From: Oceanicaulis sp. HLUCCA04
GTDB taxonomy: Bacteria; Pseudomonadota; Alphaproteobacteria; Caulobacterales; Maricaulaceae
Assembly (NCBI GenBank): GCA_001314625.1
Contig: LJSH01000001.1
Span: 310,001 to 374,000, forward strand
DNA: 64,000 nt
Direction of reading: 5' to 3'
The notes beneath the pieces were generated by a model. That model was given only the letters and a program-made list of their open reading frames with translations. It did no database searches and was not told the DNA's origin. Below, piece after piece: positions 27,953-36,266 of this stretch (position 1 is its first letter; the number at the start of each line of letters is the position of its first letter). The translations under genes and the position numbers were made by a program.

Positions 27953-29167
27953 ATGGATTACGCAGCCGCGTTCAAGGCCTCGGTCGCCCGCGTCCGGGCG
28001 GAAGGCCGCTACCGCGTGTTTGCTGATCTGCTCCGAAAGAAGGGCGAGTTTCCCAGGGCCCGCTACCGCGCCGATGATGGCAGCATGCGCGACGTCATTG
28101 TCTGGTGCTCCAATGACTATCTGGGCATGGGGCAAAGCGCGTGCGTCACCGGCGCGATGAAGCAGGCCATTGAAAACGTCGGCGCCGGCTCCGGCGGCAC
28201 GCGTAATATCTCGGGCACCACCCACTACCATGTGGAGCTGGAACGCTCGCTGGCTGACCTCCACCAGAAAGAAACGGCACTTTTGTTCACGTCCGGCTAT
28301 ATCGCCAATCAGGCGACACTGGCCACCCTGGGAAAGATATTGCCCGGCCTGATCATCTATTCCGATGCCCTGAACCACGCCTCGATGATCGAAGGCGTAC
28401 GTCAGGCAGGCTGCGAAAAGCATATCTGGCGGCACAATGATGTCGGCCATCTTGAAGAGCTTCTGCGCGCAGCCCCGCTCGATGCGCCCAAGCTGATCGC
28501 CCTGGAGTCGGTCTATTCGATGGATGGCGATATCGGTCCGCTCAAGGCGGTATGCGACCTGGCCGACAAGTATAACGCGATGACCTATCTTGATGAGGTT
28601 CACGCCGTAGGCCTTTATGGCATGAGGGGGGCAGGGGTCGCAGAACGTGACGGCCTGATGCACCGCTTCGACATTATCGAAGGCACGCTCGGCAAGGCGT
28701 TTGGCGTGATGGGCGGCTATATCGCCGCCGACGCCGTAATCTGCGATGCCATCCGGTCCTGGGCGCCGGGCTTTATCTTCACGACCTCGCTCGCGCCCGT
28801 GCTCGCTGCCGGGGCACGCGCCAGCGTCGAGTATCTCAAATCGTCCTCTCATCTGCGCGATGCGCACCAGGAGCGCGCAGCCACGCTCAAAGCGCGTATG
28901 AGAGCAGCCGGCTTGCCGGTCATGGATTCTGAAACCCATATCGTGCCGGTTCATGTAGGCGACCCCGTCCTGTGCAAGCGCATTACGGATGCGTTGCTCG
29001 ATGAGCACGGTGTTTACGTCCAGCCGATCAATTACCCGACCGTGCCCAAGGGCACCGAGCGGATGCGTTTCACGCCGTCGCCGCTGCATACCGACGAGAT
29101 GTTTGATCATCTCATCGGCGCGCTGCAGTCCGTTTATGCCAAATACGCGAACGCGAAGGTCGCGTAA
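27953..29167 (+). CDS. hemA: 5-aminolevulinate synthase HemA (Shemin pathway)
   Basis: PLP enzyme that condenses glycine with succinyl-CoA to 5-aminolevulinate, the first step of tetrapyrrole synthesis in alphaproteobacteria. Key motifs are [20 protein letters not shown], the cofactor region SVYSMDGDI and [12 protein letters not shown], and the PLP lysine in [13 protein letters not shown]. The ATG at 27953 follows AGGAGA by 8 bases and gives 404 residues, like Rhodobacter HemA. The frame is open upstream to 27878 without similarity. Its TAA overlaps the next ATG by one base (TAATG). Confidence 0.96.
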   Translation: MDYAAAFKASVARVRAEGRYRVFADLLRKKGEFPRARYRADDGSMRDVIVWCSNDYLGMGQSACVTGAMKQAIENVGAGSGGTRNISGTTHYHVELERSLADLHQKETALLFTSGYIANQATLATLGKILPGLIIYSDALNHASMIEGVRQAGCEKHIWRHNDVGHLEELLRAAPLDAPKLIALESVYSMDGDIGPLKAVCDLADKYNAMTYLDEVHAVGLYGMRGAGVAERDGLMHRFDIIEGTLGKAFGVMGGYIAADAVICDAIRSWAPGFIFTTSLAPVLAAGARASVEYLKSSSHLRDAHQERAATLKARMRAAGLPVMDSETHIVPVHVGDPVLCKRITDALLDEHGVYVQPINYPTVPKGTERMRFTPSPLHTDEMFDHLIGALQSVYAKYANAKVA

Positions 29168-29412
29168 TGGCGGGCCGCGGTGGACTGCCGGGCCGGGAAA
29201 TCATCTTTGAATATCAGGGACTCGCCGCCTCGGTGCGGCTGGCCGCGATCGATGCCGCAACAGGGTTGGAGGTCGTGGTTATCGGTCCGGCCAATGCGGC
29301 ACGCCATGACCTTGAACGCGTGGCCCTGCGCAAGCTTGCCCGGCGTCTGGGGCTGAATACAGACGGCCAGGAAAAAACGCCCCGGCCGAAAGGCCGGGGC
29401 GTCATCGTCTAG
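29167..29412 (+). CDS. Small conserved alphaproteobacterial protein (DUF6898-like)
   Basis: An 81-residue protein translationally coupled to hemA through a TAATG junction. Its core, REIIFEYQGLAASVRLAAID then ATGLEVVVIGPANA and VALRKLARRLG, matches my recollection of the small uncharacterised family found after hemA in many alphaproteobacteria. Function is unknown; the position suggests a link to tetrapyrrole synthesis. The last 13 or so residues (EKTPRPKGRGVIV) are encoded by the intrinsic terminator of the opposing mucR gene and look unlike the core. Confidence 0.75.
   Translation: MAGRGGLPGREIIFEYQGLAASVRLAAIDAATGLEVVVIGPANAARHDLERVALRKLARRLGLNTDGQEKTPRPKGRGVIV
29372..29402 (-). terminator. 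Intrinsic terminator of mucR, inside the end of the DUF6898 gene
   Basis: An 11-bp perfect stem (29377-29387 with 29392-29402) is closed by a GAAA tetraloop. Read on the minus strand it is followed by six T residues (29377-29372), a classical Rho-independent terminator starting 27 bases after the mucR stop. On the plus strand no T-run follows. Confidence 0.88.
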
Positions 29413-29428
29413 TCAGCCAGTCTCTAGC

Positions 29429-29863
29429 CTATTTGCGGGATTTGGCTTTGCGTCCACCGCGGCCCAGGCCGATTTCCTTGGCGAAGTCCGACCGGCGGCG
29501 CGAATAGGCCGGCGCGACCATCGGATAGTCCGACGGCAGGCCCCATTTGCGGCGATAATCGTCCGGTGACATGTCATATTGCGAACGCAGATAGCGCTTG
29601 AGCATTTTCAGCTTTTTACCGTCTTCAAGGCAGACGATGTAATCGTCGGTAACAGACTTGGAAACGGGAACGGCCGGCTTCGACTTGGCTTCCGGCTTGG
29701 CCTCGCCGCCGCTCATTTCGCGCAGCGCGCCATGCACCTGACGGATGATTTCCGGCACGCCATCAGCGGAGATCGTGTTGTTCGCAACATAAGACGCCAC
29801 AATGTCGGTGGTCATCCGCAGAACTTCTTCCTGATCGACGGCGGGGGTGTTGTCTTCGGTCAT
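29429..29863 (-). CDS. mucR: MucR/Ros family transcriptional regulator with altered zinc finger
   Basis: Global DNA-binding regulator of the alphaproteobacterial Ros/MucR family, which binds AT-rich targets and acts like H-NS. The N-terminal oligomerisation part (TTDIVASYVANNTISADGVPEII) and the finger region (YIVCLEDGKKLKMLKR, then MSPDDYRRKWGLPSDYPMVAP) are clear. In Ros the zinc ligands are Cys, Cys, His, His. The matching residues here are Cys78, Asp81, Tyr91 and Tyr96, so both histidines are gone. I chose the ATG at 29863 because AGG lies eight bases ahead; a GTG at 29872 or ATG at 29869 are alternatives. The 144-residue length is normal. Confidence 0.92.
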   Translation of the reverse strand: MTEDNTPAVDQEEVLRMTTDIVASYVANNTISADGVPEIIRQVHGALREMSGGEAKPEAKSKPAVPVSKSVTDDYIVCLEDGKKLKMLKRYLRSQYDMSPDDYRRKWGLPSDYPMVAPAYSRRRSDFAKEIGLGRGGRKAKSRK

Positions 29864-30127
29864 ATTCATCACCTGACGTGAGTTTTGTGTTGAGGAGCTT
29901 ACTTATGTGACTTTGATCTAAACTGTTTTGCGCAGGGGAACAAGTAAAGGCACTGCGGACAATATAAGCTTTTGCAGTAAAGTTTCATCACCAGACCCGG
30001 TTGGGACCTGCCTGAGACGGGGTGTCTAGCCCTGACTGGCTTCCGGGCCGATGTGTATGGTTGTTAAGTGCGCTGTCAGCGCGTATCTCAAGGCTGTATC
30101 GACAGCCAGCCAGGAAAGGGAGTCGCA
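29864..30127. promoter_or_regulatory. AT-rich divergent control region between mucR and glyA
   Basis: These 264 bases contain the most AT-rich stretch of the window (about 29880-29990, with TTTTG, TATAAGC and AAAGTTT blocks) beside a GC-rich part toward glyA with a GCGCTG-T-CAGCGC hairpin near 30070. MucR proteins bind AT-rich DNA and often repress their own genes, so autoregulation is plausible. I could not recognise a riboswitch or fix a promoter with confidence. Confidence 0.4.
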
Positions 30128-31432
30128 ATGCCCGATGCAGCCCAGGAAACCACTAGCGGCGGCTTCTTCACTGAAACGCTGGCCAGCCGTGACCCTGACA
30201 TTGCCCGTGCCATCTCGAAAGAAATTGGCCGCCAGCAGGACCAGATTGAGCTTATCGCCTCTGAAAACATCGTCAGCCGTGCCGTGTTGGAGGCGCAAGG
30301 CTCGCCTCTGACGAATAAATACGCCGAAGGCTATCCCGGCAAACGCTATTATGGCGGCTGCGAGTTTGTGGATATTGCCGAAGAGCTTGCGATTGAGCGC
30401 GCCAAGAAGCTGTTCGGCGCGGCCTACGCGAATGTGCAGCCCAATTCAGGCAGTCAGGCCAATCAGGCTGTGTTCCTGGCTCTGCTGAAGCCCGGAGACC
30501 GCATTCTCGGCCTGGATCTGTCGGCGGGCGGGCACCTGACCCATGGCGCGCGTCCCAACATGTCGGGCAAGTGGTTTGAGGCACACCATTACGGTGTGCG
30601 CGAATCAGATGCCCTGATCGACTATGACAAGCTGCGCGAGCAGGCGATGGAACTGCGTCCGCAAATGCTCATTGCCGGTGGTTCGGCCTATCCGCGCGAA
30701 ATAGATTTCAAGAAATTCCGGTCTATTGCAGACGAGTGCGGCGCGCTGCTTCTTGTGGATATGGCGCACTTTGCCGGCCTTGCAGCTGCCGGCGTCTACC
30801 CCAACCCGGTCGCGCACGCCGACGTGGTGACAACCACCACGCACAAGACACTTCGCGGGCCGCGCGGCGGGATGGTGCTCTCGCGTGATCTGGATATAGG
30901 CAAGAAGATCAATTCGGCCGTGTTTCCCGGCATGCAGGGCGGTCCGCTCATGCACGTGATCGCCGCCAAGGCGGTTGCCTTTGGAGAAGCTCTGAGACCG
31001 GAATTCAGGCAGTATGCGGCTGATGTTGTCGAAAATTGCCGCGCCATGGCCGGCGCGTTGTCCGATGCGGGCTACGCCCTGGTTTCGGGGGGCACAGACA
31101 GCCATCTGGCACTGATCGATTTGCGGCCCAAGCAGCTGACGGGTGATATCTCCGAAGCGGCGCTGGAACGCGCGCACATGACCTGCAACAAGAACGGCGT
31201 GCCGTTCGATCCCGAGAAGCCGACGGTGACGTCAGGACTGCGCATTGGCGCACCGGCTGGCACAACGCGCGGCTTTGGTGTGGCGGAGTTCCGCCGTATC
31301 GGCGAAATGATGGCCGATGTGCTCGATGCGCTGGCGGAAAATCGTGACGGGAATGCCGAAGTGGAAGGCCGGATCCGCGAAGAAGTTATCGCCATGTGCA
31401 AACGCTTCCCGATCTATCCTGAACTTGGTTAG
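30128..31432 (+). CDS. glyA: Serine hydroxymethyltransferase GlyA
   Basis: PLP enzyme that interconverts serine and glycine with transfer of a one-carbon unit to tetrahydrofolate. [40 protein letters not shown] and the PLP lysine motif [14 protein letters not shown] are diagnostic. The ATG at 30128 has AAGGGAG six bases upstream and gives 434 residues. It is followed after 11 bases by nrdR. The glycine it makes is a substrate of the nearby hemA product. Confidence 0.97.
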   Translation: MPDAAQETTSGGFFTETLASRDPDIARAISKEIGRQQDQIELIASENIVSRAVLEAQGSPLTNKYAEGYPGKRYYGGCEFVDIAEELAIERAKKLFGAAYANVQPNSGSQANQAVFLALLKPGDRILGLDLSAGGHLTHGARPNMSGKWFEAHHYGVRESDALIDYDKLREQAMELRPQMLIAGGSAYPREIDFKKFRSIADECGALLLVDMAHFAGLAAAGVYPNPVAHADVVTTTTHKTLRGPRGGMVLSRDLDIGKKINSAVFPGMQGGPLMHVIAAKAVAFGEALRPEFRQYAADVVENCRAMAGALSDAGYALVSGGTDSHLALIDLRPKQLTGDISEAALERAHMTCNKNGVPFDPEKPTVTSGLRIGAPAGTTRGFGVAEFRRIGEMMADVLDALAENRDGNAEVEGRIREEVIAMCKRFPIYPELG

Positions 31433-31443
31433 GAGCCCGGCCG

Positions 31444-31929
31444 GTGCGCTGCCCTTTCTGCTCCCATCCTGACACCCAGGTGAAGGATTCCCGCCCGTCC
31501 GAAGACGGGCAGGCGATCCGCAGGCGCAGGCAGTGCCCGTCGTGCGGCGCACGCTTCACGACCTTTGAGCGTGTGCAGTTGCGCGACCTCCAGGTGATCA
31601 AGTCGGACGGCAAGCGGGTGCCGTTCGAACGCGACAAGCTGATGCGCTCGGTCCTGCTGGCGGCGCGCAAGAGCTCCATTGACCGCGAACGCATCGAACA
31701 GATGATCTCCGGCATCGTCAGGCGGCTGGAAAGCAGCGGGGAGCCCGATGTACCCTCGCGCCAAATCGGCGAGCTGGTGATGGAGGGATTACGCAATCTC
31801 GATCCGGTCGCCTATGTCCGCTACGCCTCGGTCTACCGCGATTTTCGCGAAGTGGCGGACTTTTCGGAGTTCATTCGCGGCGAAAAGCTTGGTGATGAGC
31901 TGGACGAGGGCGGGGACGGGTCGTCATGA
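31444..31929 (+). CDS. nrdR: Transcriptional repressor NrdR
   Basis: Represses ribonucleotide reductase genes in response to ATP and dATP. The N-terminal zinc ribbon has CPFCSH and [12 protein letters not shown]; an ATP-cone domain follows ([20 protein letters not shown]). The 161-residue length is standard. The GTG start lies in a GGAG-rich leader right after glyA. The stop overlaps the start of the truncated ribD gene by four bases; the nrdR-rib order is conserved in proteobacteria. Confidence 0.97.
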   Translation: MRCPFCSHPDTQVKDSRPSEDGQAIRRRRQCPSCGARFTTFERVQLRDLQVIKSDGKRVPFERDKLMRSVLLAARKSSIDRERIEQMISGIVRRLESSGEPDVPSRQIGELVMEGLRNLDPVAYVRYASVYRDFREVADFSEFIRGEKLGDELDEGGDGSS

Positions 31930-32591
31930 CGGGGTTTGCGCAGGTAACGCTGAAACTGGCCACATCGCTGGACGGCAAGATTGCAACGGCTACCGGCCAG
32001 TCACAATGGATCACGGGGCCCGAGGCGCGCGACGCTGTGCACACATTGCGTGCGCGCTATGACGTCATCCTGACGGGCATCGGTACGATTCTGGCCGATG
32101 ATCCGCGGCTGACGGTCCGGCCGGGCGGGGTGAAAGCCGGGCAACAGCCCGGACGCGCCGTGCTGGATACGAATTTGCGCATTCTGCCCGGCGCAAAACT
32201 TTTCGAGGAAGGCCCTGCCATCATTTTCCACGCCTGTGAGGACGAGGCGAGGGCAAAAGCCCTCAGCGCCAAAGGCGCACGCCTGGTCAGGATCGCCACG
32301 GGCGCAGATGGCCATACCGATCTGCGGGCTGCGCTGCGATACCTTGCCTCTGCCGGACACGCGCGCGTGCTGATCGAGGCAGGCGGCAAGCTGGCAGCGT
32401 CAGCCCTCAAGGCAGGGCTAGTTCATCGCCTTGAATGGTTCCGTGCCCCGATGATTATCGGAGGTGACGGGCTCGATGTGTTCGCAGCCCTTGGACTTGG
32501 CAATCTGTCCGGCGCACCCCAATTCCGGCGTACCTCGGTGCGCGTCATCGGACGCGACCTGCACGAGAGCTACGAACGCGAAGGTAACTAA
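31926..32591 (+). CDS. ribD: RibD-type 5-amino-6-(5-phosphoribosylamino)uracil reductase, deaminase domain absent
   Basis: This 221-residue protein corresponds only to the C-terminal reductase half of Rib[22 protein letters not shown], the NADPH-binding [18 protein letters not shown] and [14 protein letters not shown]. Normal bacterial RibD is about 360 residues and begins with a zinc deaminase domain carrying HAE and PCxxC motifs, none of which are present here or in any frame nearby. The ATG overlaps the nrdR stop, so there is no room for a lost domain upstream. The deaminase step must be encoded elsewhere or performed by another protein. Second reaction: NADPH-dependent reduction of the ribosyl chain in riboflavin synthesis. 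Confidence 0.9.
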   Translation: MTGFAQVTLKLATSLDGKIATATGQSQWITGPEARDAVHTLRARYDVILTGIGTILADDPRLTVRPGGVKAGQQPGRAVLDTNLRILPGAKLFEEGPAIIFHACEDEARAKALSAKGARLVRIATGADGHTDLRAALRYLASAGHARVLIEAGGKLAASALKAGLVHRLEWFRAPMIIGGDGLDVFAALGLGNLSGAPQFRRTSVRVIGRDLHESYEREGN

Positions 32592-32596
32592 CCGTC

Positions 32597-33214
32597 ATGT
32601 TTACCGGGATTGTGACCGCTGTCGGCGAGCTGACCGCTCTGGAAGACGGGCCGGTGCGCCGTTTTACGGTGCGCGGGCCTTGGCCAGCCGCTGACCTGGT
32701 CCTTGGCGCATCCATTGCCCACTCTGGCGTCTGTCTGACGGTCACGGGCGTCGAAGCCGAACAAGCCGGCGCGCGCTATCAGGTTGAAGTCTCGCCTGAG
32801 ACCTTGCAGCGCACGACGCTGGGCGGCTGGAAGACCGGCACGCAGATGAATCTCGAACGTCCGTTGAAGGTTGGTGACGAGCTTGGCGGGCACATCGTGC
32901 AGGGCCATGTTGACGGGGTTGGCGAGGTGCTCGCCCGCAAGGACACGGACGGCTGGATGGCGCTGACCATTGAGGCATCCGCCGAGCTCGCCCCGTTCAT
33001 AGCGGAAAAAGGCTCGATTGCGGTCGATGGGGTATCGCTGACGGTCAATGGGGTGCGCGCCCATGCCTTCGATCTGATGATTATCCCCCATACGGCGTCG
33101 GTGACGACGTTGTCAGGCCTGCAGCCGGGCATGCGGGTGAACCTTGAGGTGGACATCATGGCGCGCTACGCCGCGCGCCTCGCTGCCGCTACTGGCCAAC
33201 AGGACGCTGACTGA
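32597..33214 (+). CDS. ribE: Riboflavin synthase alpha chain RibE
   Basis: Dismutates two 6,7-dimethyl-8-ribityllumazines to riboflavin. Two lumazine-binding repeats are visible: MFTGIVTAVGEL with SIAHSGVCLTVTGVE, and GHIVQGHVDGVGEV with SIAVDGVSLTVNGV. The 205-residue length is typical. It starts five bases after ribD and its stop overlaps the ribBA ATG by one base (TGATG). Confidence 0.96.
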   Translation: MFTGIVTAVGELTALEDGPVRRFTVRGPWPAADLVLGASIAHSGVCLTVTGVEAEQAGARYQVEVSPETLQRTTLGGWKTGTQMNLERPLKVGDELGGHIVQGHVDGVGEVLARKDTDGWMALTIEASAELAPFIAEKGSIAVDGVSLTVNGVRAHAFDLMIIPHTASVTTLSGLQPGMRVNLEVDIMARYAARLAAATGQQDAD

Positions 33215-34329
33215 TGTCATCAGGCAAATTCAACCTCTCTTCTGCCGAGGAGATCATCGAGGAAGCCCGTAACGGGCGGATGTTCATTCTCGTCGATGCC
33301 GAAGACCGGGAAAACGAGGGGGATCTTGTTATTCCCGCGCAGTTCGCCACGCCGGATGCGATCAACTTCATGACCAAGCACGGGCGCGGGCTGATCTGCC
33401 TCACCCTGACACGCGAACGCGCCGAAGCCTTGCATCTCCAGCCGATGACGCCGCGCAACCGCTCTCGCCACACCACGGCGTTCACGGTGTCCATCGAAGC
33501 GCGTGAAGGGATCACAACCGGCATATCGGCCCATGACCGGGCCCGCACCGTTGCGGTGGCCATTGATCCGGCAAACGGCCCGGAAGATATTGTCAGCCCC
33601 GGCCACATCTTCCCGATAACCGCCCGTGATGGCGGAGTTCTGGTGCGTGCAGGCCATACCGAGGCCGCCGTCGACGTCGCGCGTCTGGCCGGTGCCAATC
33701 CGTCTGGCGTGATCTGCGAAATTATGAACGAAGACGGGACCATGGCGCGCCTGCCGCAGCTGGCGGAGTTTGCCGCCGCTCATGGCCTCAAGATTGGAAC
33801 GATCGCCGATTTGATCGCCTATCGCCGCCAGCATGACCGCTTCATCGAGCGGCGCCTGGAAACCAATGTCGCAACACGCAGGGGCGGTCCTTTCAAGCTG
33901 ATAGTCTATCGTTCGCTGGTGGACGCGGTGGAGCACGTCGCGCTGGTAAAGGGCGATGTGAAATCCGGCGATGTGCCTTTGGTGCGCATGCACAAGGTCA
34001 GCTTTGCCGATGACGTGCTGGGCGCGCTCGGCGGCCGGGCAGGGTTGGTTGATCACGCTATTGAAAGCCTCGTTGCCCATGACGGCCCTGCGGTGATGGT
34101 ATTCATCCGCGAGACCAACCCGTCGGCCATTACCGAGCGCTTTGGCGCCAGCCCGTCAGACCCGCCCGATACGCGCGAGGCGCGGCGTTTGCGCGAATAC
34201 GGGCTGGGCGCACAGATACTGATTGATCTGGGCATACGGCGTATGGAATTGCTCACCACCGCGCCCCAGACCATCGTTGCGCTCGATGGATACGGGCTGG
34301 AAATTGCCGGCCAACGTGAACTGAGCTGA
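33214..34329 (+). CDS. ribB: RibBA-like protein: intact DHBP synthase, degenerate GTP cyclohydrolase II domain
   Basis: Residues 1-200 form 3,4-dihydroxy-2-butanone-4-phosphate synthase, with the acidic loop LVDAEDRENEGDLVIPA, FMTKHGRGLICLTL and the H-x3-E-like RAGHTEAAVDVARLAG. Residues 205-371 align with GTP cyclohydrolase II but lack its zinc-binding cysteines: the segment is VLGALGGRAGLVDHAIESL where active enzymes have a CDC-type cluster. The catalytic RGxGIG-type loop is missing as well. Only the tail REYGLGAQILIDLGIRRMEL remains recognisable. Such RibB fusions with an inactive second half are known in Proteobacteria as RibBX. GTP cyclohydrolase II activity must come from another gene. 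Confidence 0.9.
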   Translation: MSSGKFNLSSAEEIIEEARNGRMFILVDAEDRENEGDLVIPAQFATPDAINFMTKHGRGLICLTLTRERAEALHLQPMTPRNRSRHTTAFTVSIEAREGITTGISAHDRARTVAVAIDPANGPEDIVSPGHIFPITARDGGVLVRAGHTEAAVDVARLAGANPSGVICEIMNEDGTMARLPQLAEFAAAHGLKIGTIADLIAYRRQHDRFIERRLETNVATRRGGPFKLIVYRSLVDAVEHVALVKGDVKSGDVPLVRMHKVSFADDVLGALGGRAGLVDHAIESLVAHDGPAVMVFIRETNPSAITERFGASPSDPPDTREARRLREYGLGAQILIDLGIRRMELLTTAPQTIVALDGYGLEIAGQRELS

Positions 34330-34356
34330 ACTGAACACCCTGCAAAGGACGCCCTG

Positions 34357-34794
34357 ATGGCTGCCAGACCCAAACTTCTCATCATTGCCGCCCCGTTCTA
34401 CGAGGATATTGCAGAGCAACTCGTGGAAGGTGCCACGGCGGCGCTTACCGAAGCGGGCGCAGATTTCGAGATCATCGAAGTGCCCGGCGCATTCGAGATT
34501 CCCGGCGTTATCGCCATGGCCGAAGCAGGCCAGCAGCCCTATGACGGCTATGTGGCGCTGGGCTGTGTTATTCGGGGCGAGACAAGCCATTACGACTATG
34601 TCTGCGGCGAGTCTGCGCGCGGACTGATGGACCTCGCGCTCAAGGGCGTGCCTCTTGGCTATGGCATTCTGACAGTTGAGAATATCCGCCAGGCACGGGT
34701 GCGTGCTCATGTCAGCGAGAACAACAAGGGCAAGGACGCTGCCGAGGCGGCGCTGGCGATGATCGCCACCGCCCAGCGTTTCGGGTCGCGCTAG
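34357..34794 (+). CDS. ribH: 6,7-dimethyl-8-ribityllumazine synthase RibH
   Basis: Joins the ribityl-aminouracil and dihydroxybutanone phosphate in the penultimate step of riboflavin synthesis; forms pentamers or icosahedra. EVPGAFEIPGVI, ALGCVIRGETSHYDYVC and PLGYGILTVENIRQA are family motifs; the 145-residue length is normal. Its stop abuts the nusB start with no gap. Confidence 0.96.
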   Translation: MAARPKLLIIAAPFYEDIAEQLVEGATAALTEAGADFEIIEVPGAFEIPGVIAMAEAGQQPYDGYVALGCVIRGETSHYDYVCGESARGLMDLALKGVPLGYGILTVENIRQARVRAHVSENNKGKDAAEAALAMIATAQRFGSR

Positions 34795-35283
34795 ATGAAC
34801 GAGACGCCCTCCGATACACGTGCCCGCTTGCGCCGCTCCGCGCGGCTGTCCGCCGTGCAGGCCCTCTATCAGATGGAATTGTCGGGCACCGGTGCCCGAG
34901 CGGTGGTCAAGCAGTTCCGCGACCATCGCTTCGGCCATGATGGTGAGCCGGGTGAATTCATCGAGGTTGATGAGGACTTCTTTGAAGACCTGCTCTCGGG
35001 TGTCGTGCGCGCGCAGGACGAGGTCGACAAGCTTACGGCCACCACGCTGAAGGACGGCTGGAAGCTGTCGCGGCTTGACGCCACGGTTCGGGCCATACTG
35101 CGTTCAGGCGGCTACGAATTGCTGCATCGGAGCGATGTGCCCACCCGCGTTGTCATCAACGAGTATGTCGATATCGCCCATGCCTTCTTTGAAGGTCCCG
35201 AGCCGGCCTTCATAAACGCGTCTCTGGATACATTCGCCAGGGCGGCCCGTCCGTCATCCGAGGCAGCGCCGGAGACTGAATGA
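34795..35283 (+). CDS. nusB: Transcription antitermination factor NusB
   Basis: Binds boxA RNA with NusE (S10) in rRNA antitermination. The helical NusB fold is recognisable from RRSARLSAVQALYQMELSG, the central DEDFFEDLLSGVV and the C-terminal VINEYVDIAHAFFEGPEPAFINA. It is 162 residues and sits, as usual, directly behind ribH; it overlaps thiL by four bases. Confidence 0.94.
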   Translation: MNETPSDTRARLRRSARLSAVQALYQMELSGTGARAVVKQFRDHRFGHDGEPGEFIEVDEDFFEDLLSGVVRAQDEVDKLTATTLKDGWKLSRLDATVRAILRSGGYELLHRSDVPTRVVINEYVDIAHAFFEGPEPAFINASLDTFARAARPSSEAAPETE

Positions 35284-36263
35284 CCGGTAAGGGCGAATTT
35301 GATTTCATCGCAGACCGGCTGGCGCCGTTGGCTGCAGGCTTCAAGGGTGCGCTCGGCCTCAAAGACGATGCCGCGCTCTTGTCGGTGCGCGCTGGCCGCG
35401 AGCTGGTCGTTACTGCCGACACCCTGGTCGAAGGGCGCCATTTCCCGCAAGGCACCGATCCGGCGCTGGTGGCGCGCAAGGCGCTAAGGGCGAACCTGTC
35501 CGATATTGCCGCGATGGCCGCCCGCCCGATTGCCTACATGACCAGCATTGTCTGGCCAACCGATGCCAGCGATGCCTTGCGCAATGGCTTCGTTGACGGT
35601 CTGGAAATGGATCAGGAGACGTTTGGCGTCGTGCTGATCGGTGGCGACACGACCTCCGCCGATGGCCCGTGGACCATCGCGATTACGGCCTTTGGCGAAG
35701 TGCCGGCGAGCAAGGCACTCACGCGGTCCGGCGCAAGGCCGGGCGACAAGCTGGTTGTTACCGGCACTATCGGAGATGCCTGTCTCGGCCTGAAAGTGGC
35801 GCAAGGCGCCTACAAGCCAGATGCCGGGGACAGGGGGTATCTGCTGGACCGGTTGAACTTGCCGCAGCCGCGTCTGAATCTGGCAGAGGCGCTGCAGGCC
35901 CACGCCCACGCCGCAATCGACATTAGCGACGGGCTTATCGCCGACAGCCACCATCTGGCCAAGGCCAGCGGGCTGGCGCTGACGCTCGATCTCGATGCCA
36001 TGCCCTTGTCAGATGCGGCGCGCCGCTGGCTGGACAATCAGGATGACAGCACGGCTTCACGGCTCGCCATGGCAAGCTTTGGTGATGATTACGAGCTGGC
36101 TTGCGCGGTTCCGGAGGCGCGCGTGGACACCTTTGTTGCAGAGCTTGCCAAAGCCGATGTACCCGCCGCGGTGCTCGGCGGGTTTGCAACCGGCAGCCGG
36201 CTGACCGTGTTGGCTGATGGCCAGCAGATTGATCCCGGGGCGGGGGGATTCACGCATTTTTGA
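35280..36263 (+). CDS. thiL: Thiamine-monophosphate kinase ThiL
   Basis: Phosphorylates thiamine monophosphate to the active cofactor thiamine diphosphate. LKDDAALL, TADTLVEGRHF and LIGGDTTSADGPWTI are the metal- and nucleotide-binding motifs of the PurM/ThiL fold; DISDGLIADSHHLAKASG and FGDDYELACAV are conserved ThiL motifs. The 327-residue length is normal. It overlaps nusB by four bases in the rib-nusB-thiL operon. Confidence 0.96.
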   Translation: MTGKGEFDFIADRLAPLAAGFKGALGLKDDAALLSVRAGRELVVTADTLVEGRHFPQGTDPALVARKALRANLSDIAAMAARPIAYMTSIVWPTDASDALRNGFVDGLEMDQETFGVVLIGGDTTSADGPWTIAITAFGEVPASKALTRSGARPGDKLVVTGTIGDACLGLKVAQGAYKPDAGDRGYLLDRLNLPQPRLNLAEALQAHAHAAIDISDGLIADSHHLAKASGLALTLDLDAMPLSDAARRWLDNQDDSTASRLAMASFGDDYELACAVPEARVDTFVAELAKADVPAAVLGGFATGSRLTVLADGQQIDPGAGGFTHF

Positions 36264-36266
36264 GAG

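Noticed and set aside
27929-29110. Open frame of 393 codons on the minus strand opposite hemA
   Set aside because: hemA is unmistakable on the other strand; the antisense product is rich in Arg, His, Gly and Asp without family features.
29864-30127. Glycine or SAM riboswitch in the glyA leader
   Set aside because: I looked for the paired aptamer cores of these riboswitches and could not identify them; only a short GCGCTG-T-CAGCGC hairpin is clear.
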